Assembly: GCF_002354895.1 (NCBI RefSeq) | Contig: NZ_CP023439.1 | Location: 4,402,001-4,466,000, forward strand | DNA length: 64,000 bases | DNA from: Thauera sp. K11 | GTDB lineage: Bacteria > Pseudomonadota > Gammaproteobacteria > Burkholderiales > Rhodocyclaceae | Direction: 5' to 3' | Shown here: piece after piece, positions 52,948 through 60,441 of the stretch | How the letters are laid out: each line of letters begins with the position of its first letter | How positions within the stretch are numbered: the first letter of the stretch is position 1 | The notes under the pieces: model-generated | Database searches by the model: none | The model's input: only the letters and a program-made list of their open reading frames with translations | What the model was told of the DNA's origin: nothing | Program-made: the position numbers and the translations under genes

Positions 52948-53723
52948 GCAACCATCTCCCGTGCGTAGTCGCTGACGGAGTTGAATGGCAGCTTGAGCTG
53001 CGCAAGCGAACCGGCGACCTCGTAGTGAACCCGGCGAAACTGATGGAGACGGAACAGCTCACGCTCGACGTCGCCCGCGTCCATCAAGAACATCCGCCAA
53101 TCCGTGCTGTGCACAACCTGGTTTGCATTTGGCTGCAAGTCGATCATCGCGTGAAGTAGATAGAGAAAGGACTCGTCGGGAAGGCGGTATGAGGCGAACT
53201 CGCGCGTCACCGTGCCGCGCATGAGGCCAAAATCGACCGCGATGCGGAGTAGCTCTGACGACACCCTCTTCAACGTGCTTTCCTTCCAAGGCTCTGCTAC
53301 GAGACCCTTTTCGTGGAGACCACGGAGATACGGCCACAGATCGTCAGCTCGAACACGCAGGACACCTTGAGCGAAGCGTTCGTAGAGCCATTCAACGAGA
53401 AAGTCACGAAGAAGAAATTCATCGCGTGTCATGTGCCAGAGGAGCAGTGGCTTCCAGAGCTCAAGTGGGCACCCGCGCTGAGCGAGCTCAACCAGAATCC
53501 GATCCCGGCCCTCTGGATCGAAACGTCGATGCAGAACCTTGTAGATGTCGACGAGCCAACTCGCACTCTTCGCGCCCACCGAGTTCGTCCGCCGCACGAA
53601 ATCGAGATTCTTCTCTGGTGACTGAGAGAAGTCCCAGCCCCGGAAAACCGTGTACGTCTCGTCAATCAAGGAGCCCTTGATAATCGTGAACGAGGAGACG
53701 ACTGACGCGCGGCTGCCACCCAT
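52944..53723 (-). CDS. brxA: BREX protein BrxA (DUF1819)
   Basis: The 259-residue protein opens SFTIIKGSLIDETYTVFRGWD and has LVEWLYERFAQGVLRVRADDL, typical of DUF1819. BrxA is a small helical DNA-binding protein with an NusB-like fold in characterised cases. The start overlaps the brxE stop (TGATG) and its stop overlaps brxB (ATGA). Confidence 0.93.
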   Translation of the reverse strand: MGGSRASVVSSFTIIKGSLIDETYTVFRGWDFSQSPEKNLDFVRRTNSVGAKSASWLVDIYKVLHRRFDPEGRDRILVELAQRGCPLELWKPLLLWHMTRDEFLLRDFLVEWLYERFAQGVLRVRADDLWPYLRGLHEKGLVAEPWKESTLKRVSSELLRIAVDFGLMRGTVTREFASYRLPDESFLYLLHAMIDLQPNANQVVHSTDWRMFLMDAGDVERELFRLHQFRRVHYEVAGSLAQLKLPFNSVSDYAREMVA

Positions 53724-54307
53724 CAGTCATCCATCCGTGCGTAAGGCACAGCCAGTTTGCCCGGTTCTCCGCGAGAGAAGCCGGCTGCAAGCTGGGTAAT
53801 CAGAGCATCGGTCACCACATGAACGCCGGGCAATGGCACCGCTCGCCCCTCGGCAGACCTGCGCAACTTCGAGACAGCTTCAAGCTCGTTCTCACTTGCC
53901 AGACCAAGCGCCTGGATGGTCTCTAGCAGCTCGTTCGGTGCAGATTCGATGGACGCGAAGAAGTCCGCCCAGTCCGCCCGGTCCTCCAGCCATCGGGCCC
54001 AACGAGCATCGAACTGATCCTCGATCGCCGGCGGTAGATTCCAGAGCGTGACGCACCCCGGAGGGTCAAAGACCTCTGCACAGCGCGCTCGCGCAACTTC
54101 AAAGACAAGCCGGGCCTGAGCAAAGCGATGCGTTCGCGGGAAACCGCGGCTCATCAGGACGGAACCTGCGCGCCCAAGCAGAGCGGTGCGCCGTGCGGAG
54201 TCGCCCGTGTTCCACCAACGCGCTGCATCCATTTCGCCATAGCGCGCGACGACGAGTCGCAGCCGAAGCAGGCGATCGAAGTCGATGTTGTGGCTGGCCG
54301 TACTCAC
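53723..54307 (-). CDS. brxE: BrxE-family BREX protein
   Basis: The 194-residue protein has LLRLRLVVARYGEMDAARWW, then SRGFPRTHRFAQARLVFEVA and RCAEVFDPPGCVTLWNLPP. These blocks are those of the BrxE family, which marks BREX type 6 loci. Its function is unknown. The GTG start overlaps the HTH gene stop (GTGA). Confidence 0.85.
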   Translation of the reverse strand: MSTASHNIDFDRLLRLRLVVARYGEMDAARWWNTGDSARRTALLGRAGSVLMSRGFPRTHRFAQARLVFEVARARCAEVFDPPGCVTLWNLPPAIEDQFDARWARWLEDRADWADFFASIESAPNELLETIQALGLASENELEAVSKLRRSAEGRAVPLPGVHVVTDALITQLAAGFSRGEPGKLAVPYARMDD

Positions 54308-54507
54308 TCGATCTCCTTGTCGTCAGGCTCTGCCGCTCCGCCTGCCTCAATCCAGGCATCGACCTGCGAGATCTTGAACTTCCACAGGCGACCCACGCGA
54401 TGCGCAGGGAGGGACTTCGACTCGATCCAGCGATAGACCGTGTCCTTGGCGATCCCGAGATGCCTAGCAACTTCATCCACAGAGACCCAGGGCTCTTGTT
54501 CTTGCAT
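54304..54507 (-). CDS. Excisionase-like helix-turn-helix protein, first gene of the BREX operon
   Basis: The 67-residue protein reads WVSVDEVARHLGIAKDTVYR, then WIESKSLPAHRVGRLWKFK, the MerR/excisionase (HTH_17) fold. Sitting first in the operon with a palindrome 72 bp upstream of its start, it may regulate BREX expression. GGAG is 7 bases ahead of the ATG. An excisionase role for the element is less likely because IS21 transposition does not use one. Confidence 0.85.
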   Translation of the reverse strand: MQEQEPWVSVDEVARHLGIAKDTVYRWIESKSLPAHRVGRLWKFKISQVDAWIEAGGAAEPDDKEIE

Positions 54508-54578
54508 TGACCGACTCCAGCAGGGCGAAACGGACAGAAGTCACGTGCGCCGAAGCGGCGCGCCACGGTACCCTATCA

Positions 54579-54602
54579 CGCTCGAACGCAGGCGTTCAAG
54601 CG
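54579..54602. promoter_or_regulatory. Palindromic operator upstream of the BREX operon
   Basis: Eleven-base arms CGCTCGAACGC and GCGTTCAAGCG face each other across 2 bases with one mismatch. On the transcribed strand TTGAAC within the arm could serve as a -35, with a weak TGATAG about 16 bases further on, so a bound repressor would block the promoter. The remaining sequence between 54508 and 54806 shows no gene. Confidence 0.6.
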
Positions 54603-54806
54603 CTGCTGAAATCTGGGAAGATCGTTGAAAGTCGGTTTGAAGAAGCAACGGCCGATCCGCGCTCGCAGCGGCGGCCGACGAAGAACTCGAACACGGGAGT
54701 CGGTCACCGGATGCGGGAGAGATGTCTTCACGGGACCCAATCCGTTCATGGCCCAGTGCAACCTCAGCCCGCAGACTGACTCGGCTCACCCGAAGGTTCG
54801 ATCTGG

Positions 54807-55034
54807 CTATTCGGGAATGGTGAAGTTCAGCAACTCTGAGGGCGGCAGCCCAAGAGCTTGAGCCAGCCTGCAGATGTTCACCAGAGCGATGTTGCGTTGG
54901 CCGCGCTCGACTCCGCCGAGGTAGCTCCGAGCCAGCCCGCTCTCCAGCGCGAGAGACTCCTGTGACCAGCCACGCTGCCTGCGCAGGCTGGCCAAATGCC
55001 GGCCGAAGAGAATTCTGGGGTCGTGGGAGTCCAA
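54807..55034 (-). CDS. XRE-family transcriptional regulator
   Basis: The 75-residue single-domain regulator has FGRHLASLRRQRGWSQESLA, then LESGLARSYLGGVERGQRN. This is the size and type of restriction-modification controller (C) proteins. The start seems to be TTG (55032-55034), since no ATG/GTG fits the frame. It is divergent from the DUF2726 nuclease with a palindrome between them, so it probably controls that gene and perhaps the BREX operon 300 bp downstream. Confidence 0.82.
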   Translation of the reverse strand: MDSHDPRILFGRHLASLRRQRGWSQESLALESGLARSYLGGVERGQRNIALVNICRLAQALGLPPSELLNFTIPE

Positions 55035-55060
55035 TTGAGGCCGAATGAGTGATTTCGGCC

Positions 55061-55079
55061 GATGCTAGGTACCAGCATC
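55061..55079. promoter_or_regulatory. Palindrome between XRE regulator and DUF2726 gene
   Basis: GATGCT and AGCATC arms enclose an A plus the palindromic GGTACC. It lies in the 66-bp space between the two divergent starts, the place expected for the regulator's own binding site. Confidence 0.6.
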
Positions 55080-55100
55080 CTATGGGGCCACGCGCTATGA

Positions 55101-56075
55101 GTGACAATCGGCGCGCCGAACCCTACTATCTGTTCTCAGACAATCAGACGTGACCAGACTGTGGGCTCGAAATACAGCGGATTGCCGATCAAGCAGTTAC
55201 GCGATCACCTGCACAAGCGAGAGCATGAGGCCTTCCTGTCTGCCTTCAAGACTCCCAGCCTCCTTGCCCTTGCGAGCGGGGACAACTACGTCAAGGCGCT
55301 TGGGGGTGAGGCACTTTGCCTACTTCTTGAGGAGGAGGCCGAGCCACCAGAACATCTCTTGAGTGGCTATGAAGCACTTCTACTCGATGGGGCGCTACTC
55401 GTTCCCTGCAGTGTTGTTCTCGATTTGGCGACACGCCTGCAGTCCAAGGCCCTCAAGTTGCTTGGTGAACGCCTTCGCTTGCTCGAGAACCGTCTTTCTC
55501 GCGCACAACCCCGCGAGCCTGTTCGCAGCGCGCGAACCGAGAACCTGAAAGGCCCAATTATCGAAGTACGTCGCTTCGTCCAGAGCACCTTCATGGAGTT
55601 TACGCCTCGTACTGCAGCCGAGACTTTGGGGATGCGTAAGTCGATTTTCCGCAGCGAACAAGAGCGTGCCTTTCTGAAGGCGCTGTCGTTGCGCTTTCCG
55701 GCACTCCTGGCTCTTCCAAATTATCCTCTCGATCAGGTCGCTGAGCTTTCGAGTCTGCGCAAGCCGCTTGGAGAAAAGGTGTGGTCGTACGGTAAGCATT
55801 GCCGTATCGACGCCCTTCTTGTTTTGCCGGATGAGGGCAGCCCAGTCGCAGCGTTCGAGTTGGACAGCAGCTACCACGATCAACCCAAGATTCGCCTACG
55901 CGACGAGATGAAGGACGCGATATTCCGCCTGCTCGGGATGCCATTCTTCCGGCTTCGCATCCAGTCGCCACATTCGGCTACGAGCGACGAGTGGTACGCC
56001 ATCCTGACGGACGAAGTCGTGCCGCGACTGGATCTTGGTCAACGCCTGTTTTGCAGGGCCACCTCATTCGGATAG
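55101..56075 (+). CDS. DUF2726 protein, probable PD-(D/E)XK nuclease
   Basis: The protein has up to 324 residues. The C-terminal half has CRIDALLVLPDEGSPVAAFE, followed by LDSSYHD, RDEMKDAIFRLLGMPFFRLR: an Asp, an ExD/ExK-like edge and the late basic helix of DUF2726 restriction-endonuclease-like domains. The N-terminal half is unrecognised. The start is unsure: GTG 55101 gives the longest form, GTG 55160 (GSKYSGLPIKQL) is an equally good start. It is paired with the divergent XRE regulator and ends 11 bp from the opposing membrane protein gene. Confidence 0.72.
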   Translation: MTIGAPNPTICSQTIRRDQTVGSKYSGLPIKQLRDHLHKREHEAFLSAFKTPSLLALASGDNYVKALGGEALCLLLEEEAEPPEHLLSGYEALLLDGALLVPCSVVLDLATRLQSKALKLLGERLRLLENRLSRAQPREPVRSARTENLKGPIIEVRRFVQSTFMEFTPRTAAETLGMRKSIFRSEQERAFLKALSLRFPALLALPNYPLDQVAELSSLRKPLGEKVWSYGKHCRIDALLVLPDEGSPVAAFELDSSYHDQPKIRLRDEMKDAIFRLLGMPFFRLRIQSPHSATSDEWYAILTDEVVPRLDLGQRLFCRATSFG

Positions 56076-56086
56076 GGCCCTTGCCG

Positions 56087-56647
56087 TTACTCCCTGGGGG
56101 CTGGACGGAACTCGATCGCGCCTGATCGCTTCAACGTGTTCCATGGAGCGATATGGCACTTGAAAAGAAGCGAAGCACCCGCAAACCAAAGTATCGCGAC
56201 AAGCGTCTGTCCCAGCCCCTGCTTCCATTCTGGCGCTCCGGAAAAGGCTACCTGGAAGATCATCCCGACGCAGAGAATGCTGAACAAAGTGATCTGAATC
56301 CAGCCAGCTATCGGCATCAAACGGCTGGGATCAATAGTTACACCCATCCGCGAGATACGGAGGTGGCCAGCACGCTTGAGCCACCGAATGTCGCCATCTG
56401 ACAGTTCATACTTCTCGCGCAGTTCGATCACCTGCTGGCGAACAGGTGGCGTTGCCTCGAATCCAAAACGGTAGCGGAACATTCTGCCGTTGCTCTCGGC
56501 GATATCATCCAGTTCCTCTTCGGAGGTCGTCGCGAGCACCATCCTGATGTTCCGTGGCATGAAGTACTCGTTGTAGTCGCGTCCCGCATTGCGTTGGAGC
56601 TTCGCCAGGTTGAGTTGCATTTTTGGGGCGTCTTGTGCGGGCTTCAT
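56087..56647 (-). CDS. Small two-helix membrane protein with QRNAGRD motif
   Basis: The 186-residue protein has a soluble N-terminal 110 residues (QLNLAKLQRNAGRDYNEYF at the start), then two hydrophobic segments, GWIQITLFSILCVGMIFQVAF and LGQTLVAILWFAGASLLF. I do not recognise it. The motif QRNAGRD is repeated at the C-terminus of the upstream HTH gene, pointing to a joint function. Two short helices near the C-terminus would suit a pore-forming or membrane-stress effector, but that is a guess. GGAG lies 9 bases before the ATG. Confidence 0.65.
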   Translation of the reverse strand: MKPAQDAPKMQLNLAKLQRNAGRDYNEYFMPRNIRMVLATTSEEELDDIAESNGRMFRYRFGFEATPPVRQQVIELREKYELSDGDIRWLKRAGHLRISRMGVTIDPSRLMPIAGWIQITLFSILCVGMIFQVAFSGAPEWKQGLGQTLVAILWFAGASLLFKCHIAPWNTLKRSGAIEFRPAPRE

Positions 56648-56692
56648 GCGGGATTCTCCATGCCAGGGTTGAACATCGTTTTCCGTAACTCG

Positions 56693-57333
56693 TCAGCGCC
56701 CGTGATGATCTCTGCCAGCATTGCGCTGGTTGGTGCCTATATTGATCTGGATAGTGGCGCCGGAGGCCTTGGCTAGCGAGGCGATCTTGTCTATTGGCTT
56801 GCGCGCTTCGAAATGGGCTACGGCCGCAGCCAGCAGGTTGCGTTGCTGAGCAGCCGGGTCAGTTGTCCACAGGTGACCGTTATATAGTTCCGTGACCAAC
56901 TCGAAGTCGTCACCGCTAGCGCAAAGCTGATCGAGGAAGGCGCCCAGTGTGGGATCGGCAGTTGCCTCCTCCAGTCGGCCATCCCGGATCAATAGCAGCA
57001 AAGCCTTGGCTGTCGGGTTGTCATCCACCACCGCGGCACGGGCCACCGCAACCTGAAGGCGGATGGCGCGCAGCAGGTCCAGATTGATACCAGCCCCCCG
57101 AGCATCGTCCCGTCCCCCGATAACAACCAGTCGGTGCTGATCCCGAACGTCTGCTTGATGCCGAAGAGGAATTCTGCTCCGGGTCTCTTCACACCACGCA
57201 CGACGTCGCTTATGAAGCCCGGCGACGCACCCACCTGGCGAGCAAACTCGGACTGACTGATCGCGAGATGAAGAATGGCGAGCGACAGACGCGCGCCGAG
57301 ACCATCAAGGCCATCGGAAGTAGGTGCAGCCAT
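56693..57333 (-). pseudogene. HTH regulator/sensor, frameshifted in a G run, ending in QRNAGRD
   Basis: The 5-prime part encodes an XRE-type domain (LSLAILHLAISQSEFARQVG, ASPGFISDVVRGVKRPGAEF) to DWLLSGDGTMLGG. At a run of six G (about 57095-57100) the frame must gain one base to continue as AGINLDLLRAIRLQVAVARA and on to QINIGTNQRNAGRDHHGR at 56693. The repaired protein has about 213 residues. A one-base loss in a homopolymer could be mutation, sequencing error or slippage. It is divergent from the Ner-like gene and 45 bp ahead of the membrane protein gene. Confidence 0.7.
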
Positions 57334-57391
57334 GTGTTGCCTATCAATTCTCAGTAGGAGTATATTTGTCGCTATCGCGTATATATGCGCT

Positions 57392-57409
57392 AACTATTAA
57401 TGATAGGTT
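57392..57409. promoter_or_regulatory. Inverted repeat between divergent regulators
   Basis: AACTAT and ATAGGTT arms around TAATG-type spacer sequence, in an AT-rich patch (also TATATATGCGC just left) between the HTH gene start at 57333 and the Ner-like gene. It is a likely operator/promoter for one or both. Confidence 0.45.
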
Positions 57410-57444
57410 ACTCCGGTCGCGGGTGGCCTGTCACGGCCTGCCCG

Positions 57445-57708
57445 ATGGATGCCATCGATATCTCTTACCGCCTAAAACGTCTCGGGAAGACCCAGAGCCA
57501 GATAGCGCGCGAGCTCGGAGTTCGTCAGGGGGTCGTCAGTAATGTCATCCATAACCGTGCTACGGCCCACGGCGTAGCGAGCTATATCGCCGATCTGCTC
57601 GAGATGCGAGTAGAGGACCTCTGGCCGGAGCGCTACCGTTTCAAGCCACGCGTGCCGGCACGGCGAGCGCTGATCCCCGAGACTAACTCTGATGGGGAGG
57701 TGCCCTGA
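57445..57708 (+). CDS. Ner/Nlp-like transcriptional regulator
   Basis: The 87-residue protein has ISYRLKRLGKTQSQIARELG, VRQGVVSNVIHNRATAHGVA and YIADLLEMRVEDLWPERYR, the single HTH fold of phage Mu Ner and Nlp proteins. I start at ATG 57445 since the domain begins there and the upstream 45 bases hold an operator-like repeat; an ATG at 57400 is possible. It is upstream of istA on the same strand. Ner represses transposase expression in Mu, so a similar job here is plausible. Confidence 0.78.
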   Translation: MDAIDISYRLKRLGKTQSQIARELGVRQGVVSNVIHNRATAHGVASYIADLLEMRVEDLWPERYRFKPRVPARRALIPETNSDGEVP

Positions 57709-57750
57709 TGAACTGACGCTCGAGCAGATTCGAGGCTAGGAAAAGCAAAA

Positions 57751-57776
57751 GGGCCTGGAGCGCGAACTCCAGACCC
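57751..57776. terminator. Bidirectional hairpin terminator before istA
   Basis: A 10-bp stem with one mismatch (GGGCCTGGAG / CTCCAGACCC) and a 6-base loop, followed by TTTC on the plus strand and by a T-rich stretch on the other. It separates the Ner-like gene from istA. The rest of 57777-57977 has no gene, only a short GGGGTGGCA direct repeat. Confidence 0.65.
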
Positions 57777-57977
57777 TTTCAGAACTTCTATGCAACTGCT
57801 GCGCATAGATTCTGCGATTCCTCTGGCTGGCCTGTCAAGGCTGGCGGCCTTTCATCCTTGTTTCCAATAGCCAATCTCGTTGCCACCCAAGGGGTGGCAC
57901 GGGGTGGCATTACCTGGAGAAACAGCCGCTTATGCGCTTGCGTGGCGGACATCATCATGGCCAACAGGAGAATTGCC

Positions 57978-59492
57978 ATGCGCAAAATACGGCAGGTGTT
58001 ACGACTTGCCCTCGACGCCGGCGTGAGCCGGCGGAGCATTTCCAGGAGCCTCGGGCTTAGCAGAGATGTAGTCACTGACTACTTGACTCGGGCAGCCGCC
58101 GCAGGGCTCACGTGGCCGCTGCCGCCTGATCTCGATGATGCTCAGCTTGAGGACCGCTTATTTCCACCTCTTGCCGTCAATCTTCACAGAAAGCCTGAGC
58201 CAGATTGGTCGGTGATCCATCAGGAGATGAAGCGCAAGGGCGCGACACTCCAGGTCTTGCATGAAGAGTTCCTAGCGGACCAGCCAAACGGGATCGGCTA
58301 CAGCTTGTTTTGTGAACGTTACCGGGACTGGACAAAGGGGCTTAAGGGGTACTTGAGGCAAGTTCACATCGCCGGTGAGCGGGTGTTCGTCGATTATGCG
58401 GGACCGACAATCGGCATTCGGAATCCGGAAACAGGCGAGGTCCTAAACGCCCAGATCTTTGTAGGGATCCTTGGCGCATCAAATTATACGTACGCCGAGG
58501 CGCACTGGAGCCAGCAGATACCCGATTGGATCTCAGCGCACGTGCGGATGCTTGAATTTTTCGGTGGCGCACCCGAGGTCATCGTTTGCGATAACTTGAA
58601 ATCGGCGGTGACCAAGGCGAGCCGCAGCGAACCAAAACTTCATCCGATCTATCAGCACTTGGCTGACCACTATGGGCTACTGATTATCCCAGCAAGAGCG
58701 CGTAAGCCGAAGGATAAGGCGAAGGTCGAGAATGCAGTGCTCGTGGTTGAGCGCTGGATCCTATTCCGGCTGCGCAAACGAGTGTTCTCATCGCTTGCAG
58801 AACTCAACGCAGCAATCATCGCACTACTCGACGATCTGAATGACCGGCCATTTCAGAAGATCTCTGGATCACGGCGCAGCCAGTTTGAGGCTATTGACAG
58901 TCCGGCCCTCAAGGCGCTGCCGACAACAGCCTTCGAGTACACCGAGTTTCGCAAGGTGGTGGTCGGACTAGATGGCTGCTTCGACGTCGATGGCAGTTTC
59001 TATAGCGTGCCCTACAGGTTATGCCGAAAACCGGTCGAACTACGCATCACGGCCAACCTCATTGAGGTTCTCCATCAAGGCCGACGTGTTGCAAGCCACG
59101 AGCGCACGGCCAGTAAGGACCCTGTGATCGACCCGCAGCACCTGCGCCCTAATGATCGCTATTTTGGAATGTGGGCTGCTGATCAAGAACTGGCGTGGGC
59201 GGCCACCGTCGGCTCGAAAACAAAGGAATTCCTTGGACAATTGCTCGTTGGCATCAAAGTCAAGGAGCAAGGCTACCGCGCTGCAGGTGCATTAAAAAGG
59301 ATAGAAAAAGAGTATGGAGCTGAGCGCCTAGAGGCTGCCTGTAGTCGCGCTCTGGACATCGGCGCCCGGTCGCTCACCAGTGTACGCTCCATTCTAAATA
59401 CAGGTCTGGATCGCCAGAAAGTGCCCGAGAAGGACATCCAAGAGGCCGCTTTCCATCACCCCAATGTACGCGGGTCTGGCTATTACCACTGA
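57978..59492 (+). CDS. istA: IS21-family transposase IstA
   Basis: The 504-residue transposase has an N-terminal helix-turn-helix (KIRQVLRLALDAGVSRRSIS). The DDE catalytic core is seen as ERVFVDYAGPT, EVIVCDNLKSAV and KDKAKVENAVLVVERW. It cuts and joins the element ends together with IstB. I chose ATG 57978 because AGGAG lies 7 bases upstream. It has no frame damage and is likely active. The codons are less GC-rich than those of the flanking chromosome. Confidence 0.95.
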   Translation: MRKIRQVLRLALDAGVSRRSISRSLGLSRDVVTDYLTRAAAAGLTWPLPPDLDDAQLEDRLFPPLAVNLHRKPEPDWSVIHQEMKRKGATLQVLHEEFLADQPNGIGYSLFCERYRDWTKGLKGYLRQVHIAGERVFVDYAGPTIGIRNPETGEVLNAQIFVGILGASNYTYAEAHWSQQIPDWISAHVRMLEFFGGAPEVIVCDNLKSAVTKASRSEPKLHPIYQHLADHYGLLIIPARARKPKDKAKVENAVLVVERWILFRLRKRVFSSLAELNAAIIALLDDLNDRPFQKISGSRRSQFEAIDSPALKALPTTAFEYTEFRKVVVGLDGCFDVDGSFYSVPYRLCRKPVELRITANLIEVLHQGRRVASHERTASKDPVIDPQHLRPNDRYFGMWAADQELAWAATVGSKTKEFLGQLLVGIKVKEQGYRAAGALKRIEKEYGAERLEAACSRALDIGARSLTSVRSILNTGLDRQKVPEKDIQEAAFHHPNVRGSGYYH

Positions 59493-59509
59493 ACTGCAGA
59501 GATAGAATC

Positions 59510-60262
59510 ATGATGACAAACGAGACTCTCCGGAAATTAAACGAAATGAAGCTATTTGGGATGGCCAAGGGCTTCGAGGAACAACTCTCCAGCACGATGA
59601 CTGGCCCGCTGAGCTTCGAGGAGCGGCTCGGTCTCTTAGTCGACCAAGAGGTTACCTGGCGTGAGAATCGTCGACTTCAGCGTCTGTTGCAGCTTGCCAA
59701 GCTACGCGAAAGCGCCTGTGTCGAGGACATTGACTATCGGCCTGGGCGTGGGCTTGAGCGCTCTGAAATCGCGTCGCTAGCACTATGTAACTGGATCCGA
59801 CACGGACACAACTTGATTATCACCGGCCCCACCGGCGGGGGCAAAACTTGGCTTGCCTGCGCAGTGGGCAACCAAGCATGCCGACACGGATTGTCGGTGA
59901 ATTTCCAGCGCCTACCACTGCTGGTTGAGGACTTGGCTGTATCACACGGCGACGGAAGCTTCCGCAGACGGCTGCAGCAGTTGGCCAAGGTTGATCTTTT
60001 GATCCTTGACGACTTTGGAATGGCAGCTATGAACGCCGTGGGACGGAATGACTTGCTTGAGGTAATTGAGTGCAGAAATGGTACGCGTTCAACATTGATA
60101 ACGAGCCAGTTGCCAGTGGACCGATGGCATGACTACTTGAGCGGCGGCAACCCCACCGTCGCCGATGCGATTCTGGACAGGTTGGTAAGCGGGTCATATC
60201 GCCTTGAGCTCAAAGGGGAGTCTATGCGGAAGCAACGCAGCAAGAAGCTGGCCAACGCCTGA
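59510..60262 (+). CDS. istB: IS21-family helper ATPase IstB
   Basis: The 250-residue DnaC-like AAA+ ATPase has Walker A GPTGGGKT at 106-113, Walker B LLILDDFGM and the final RLVSGSYRLELKGESMRK. IstB selects target DNA and activates IstA. It starts 17 bp after istA and ends 174 bp from the right transposon end. Confidence 0.95.
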   Translation: MMTNETLRKLNEMKLFGMAKGFEEQLSSTMTGPLSFEERLGLLVDQEVTWRENRRLQRLLQLAKLRESACVEDIDYRPGRGLERSEIASLALCNWIRHGHNLIITGPTGGGKTWLACAVGNQACRHGLSVNFQRLPLLVEDLAVSHGDGSFRRRLQQLAKVDLLILDDFGMAAMNAVGRNDLLEVIECRNGTRSTLITSQLPVDRWHDYLSGGNPTVADAILDRLVSGSYRLELKGESMRKQRSKKLANA

Positions 60263-60284
60263 TCCTCGCATCAACCAACATCGA

Positions 60285-60303
60285 CCCGCCCCGTGGCGGG
60301 TTT
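60285..60303 (+). terminator. Short hairpin after istB
   Basis: CCCGCC and GGCGGG arms with a CCGT loop, followed by TTT. It is a weak terminator 22 bp after the istB stop. Confidence 0.5.
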
Positions 60304-60436
60304 ACTTTGGAAGCGATGGCCGACTTTGGAGTGGAACGATTGGTAGGGTTTCGAGTGGAAGTTATGGTGGGTTTCAACCGGAATGGCTGGTAGGGTTTGG
60401 GTCAGATTGCGTGGTGGTATTGGGGTGAATTACGCA
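60291..60436. repeat. Right transposon end with tandem terminal repeats
   Basis: Read inward from the tip TGCGTAATTC, the complementary strand repeats TTCC....AAAC/G.CC.CCA at about 23-bp steps (GGTTGAAACCCACCA, ACTCGAAACCCTACCA, ACTCCAAAGTCGGCCA). The last two units closely match units at the left end. These are IS21-type transposase-binding repeats. Confidence 0.82.
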
Positions 60437-60441
60437 CTGAT
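60437..60441. repeat. Target-site duplication, right copy (CTGAT)
   Basis: Identical to 34185-34189, directly abutting the right tip. Confidence 0.9.

Larger units (their letters stand above)
34190..60436. mobile_element. 26.2-kb IS21-type transposon carrying BREX and other defence genes
   Basis: Both ends read TGCGTA inward (TGCGTATTCC left, TGCGTAATTC on the complementary strand right). Both carry several tandem repeats of about 23 bp of the same type, and both are flanked by CTGAT. istA and istB sit at the right end. No similar repeats were seen directly upstream of istA, so the partner end is the one 26 kb away and the whole segment moves as one unit. Taking out the element and one CTGAT rejoins DUF1016 exactly in frame. 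Cargo order: BREX operon (leftward), XRE regulator, DUF2726 nuclease, membrane protein, broken HTH gene, Ner-like regulator, istAB. Confidence 0.9.

Noticed and set aside
54304..54507. Excisionase-like gene as evidence for an integrase-driven island
   Set aside because: No integrase gene or tRNA attachment site is present; the ends and duplication fit IS21 transposition, so a regulator role is more likely.
54541..55107. A 188-codon minus-strand frame covering the XRE gene region
   Set aside because: It overlaps the well-supported XRE gene out of frame, spans the BREX operator, and has a Ser/Arg-rich shadow composition.
57780..57977. A second IS21 end just upstream of istA (which would make a simple 2.5-kb IS)
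   Set aside because: No TGCGTA tip and none of the tandem AAACCC..CCA units are there; the only matching end is at 34190.
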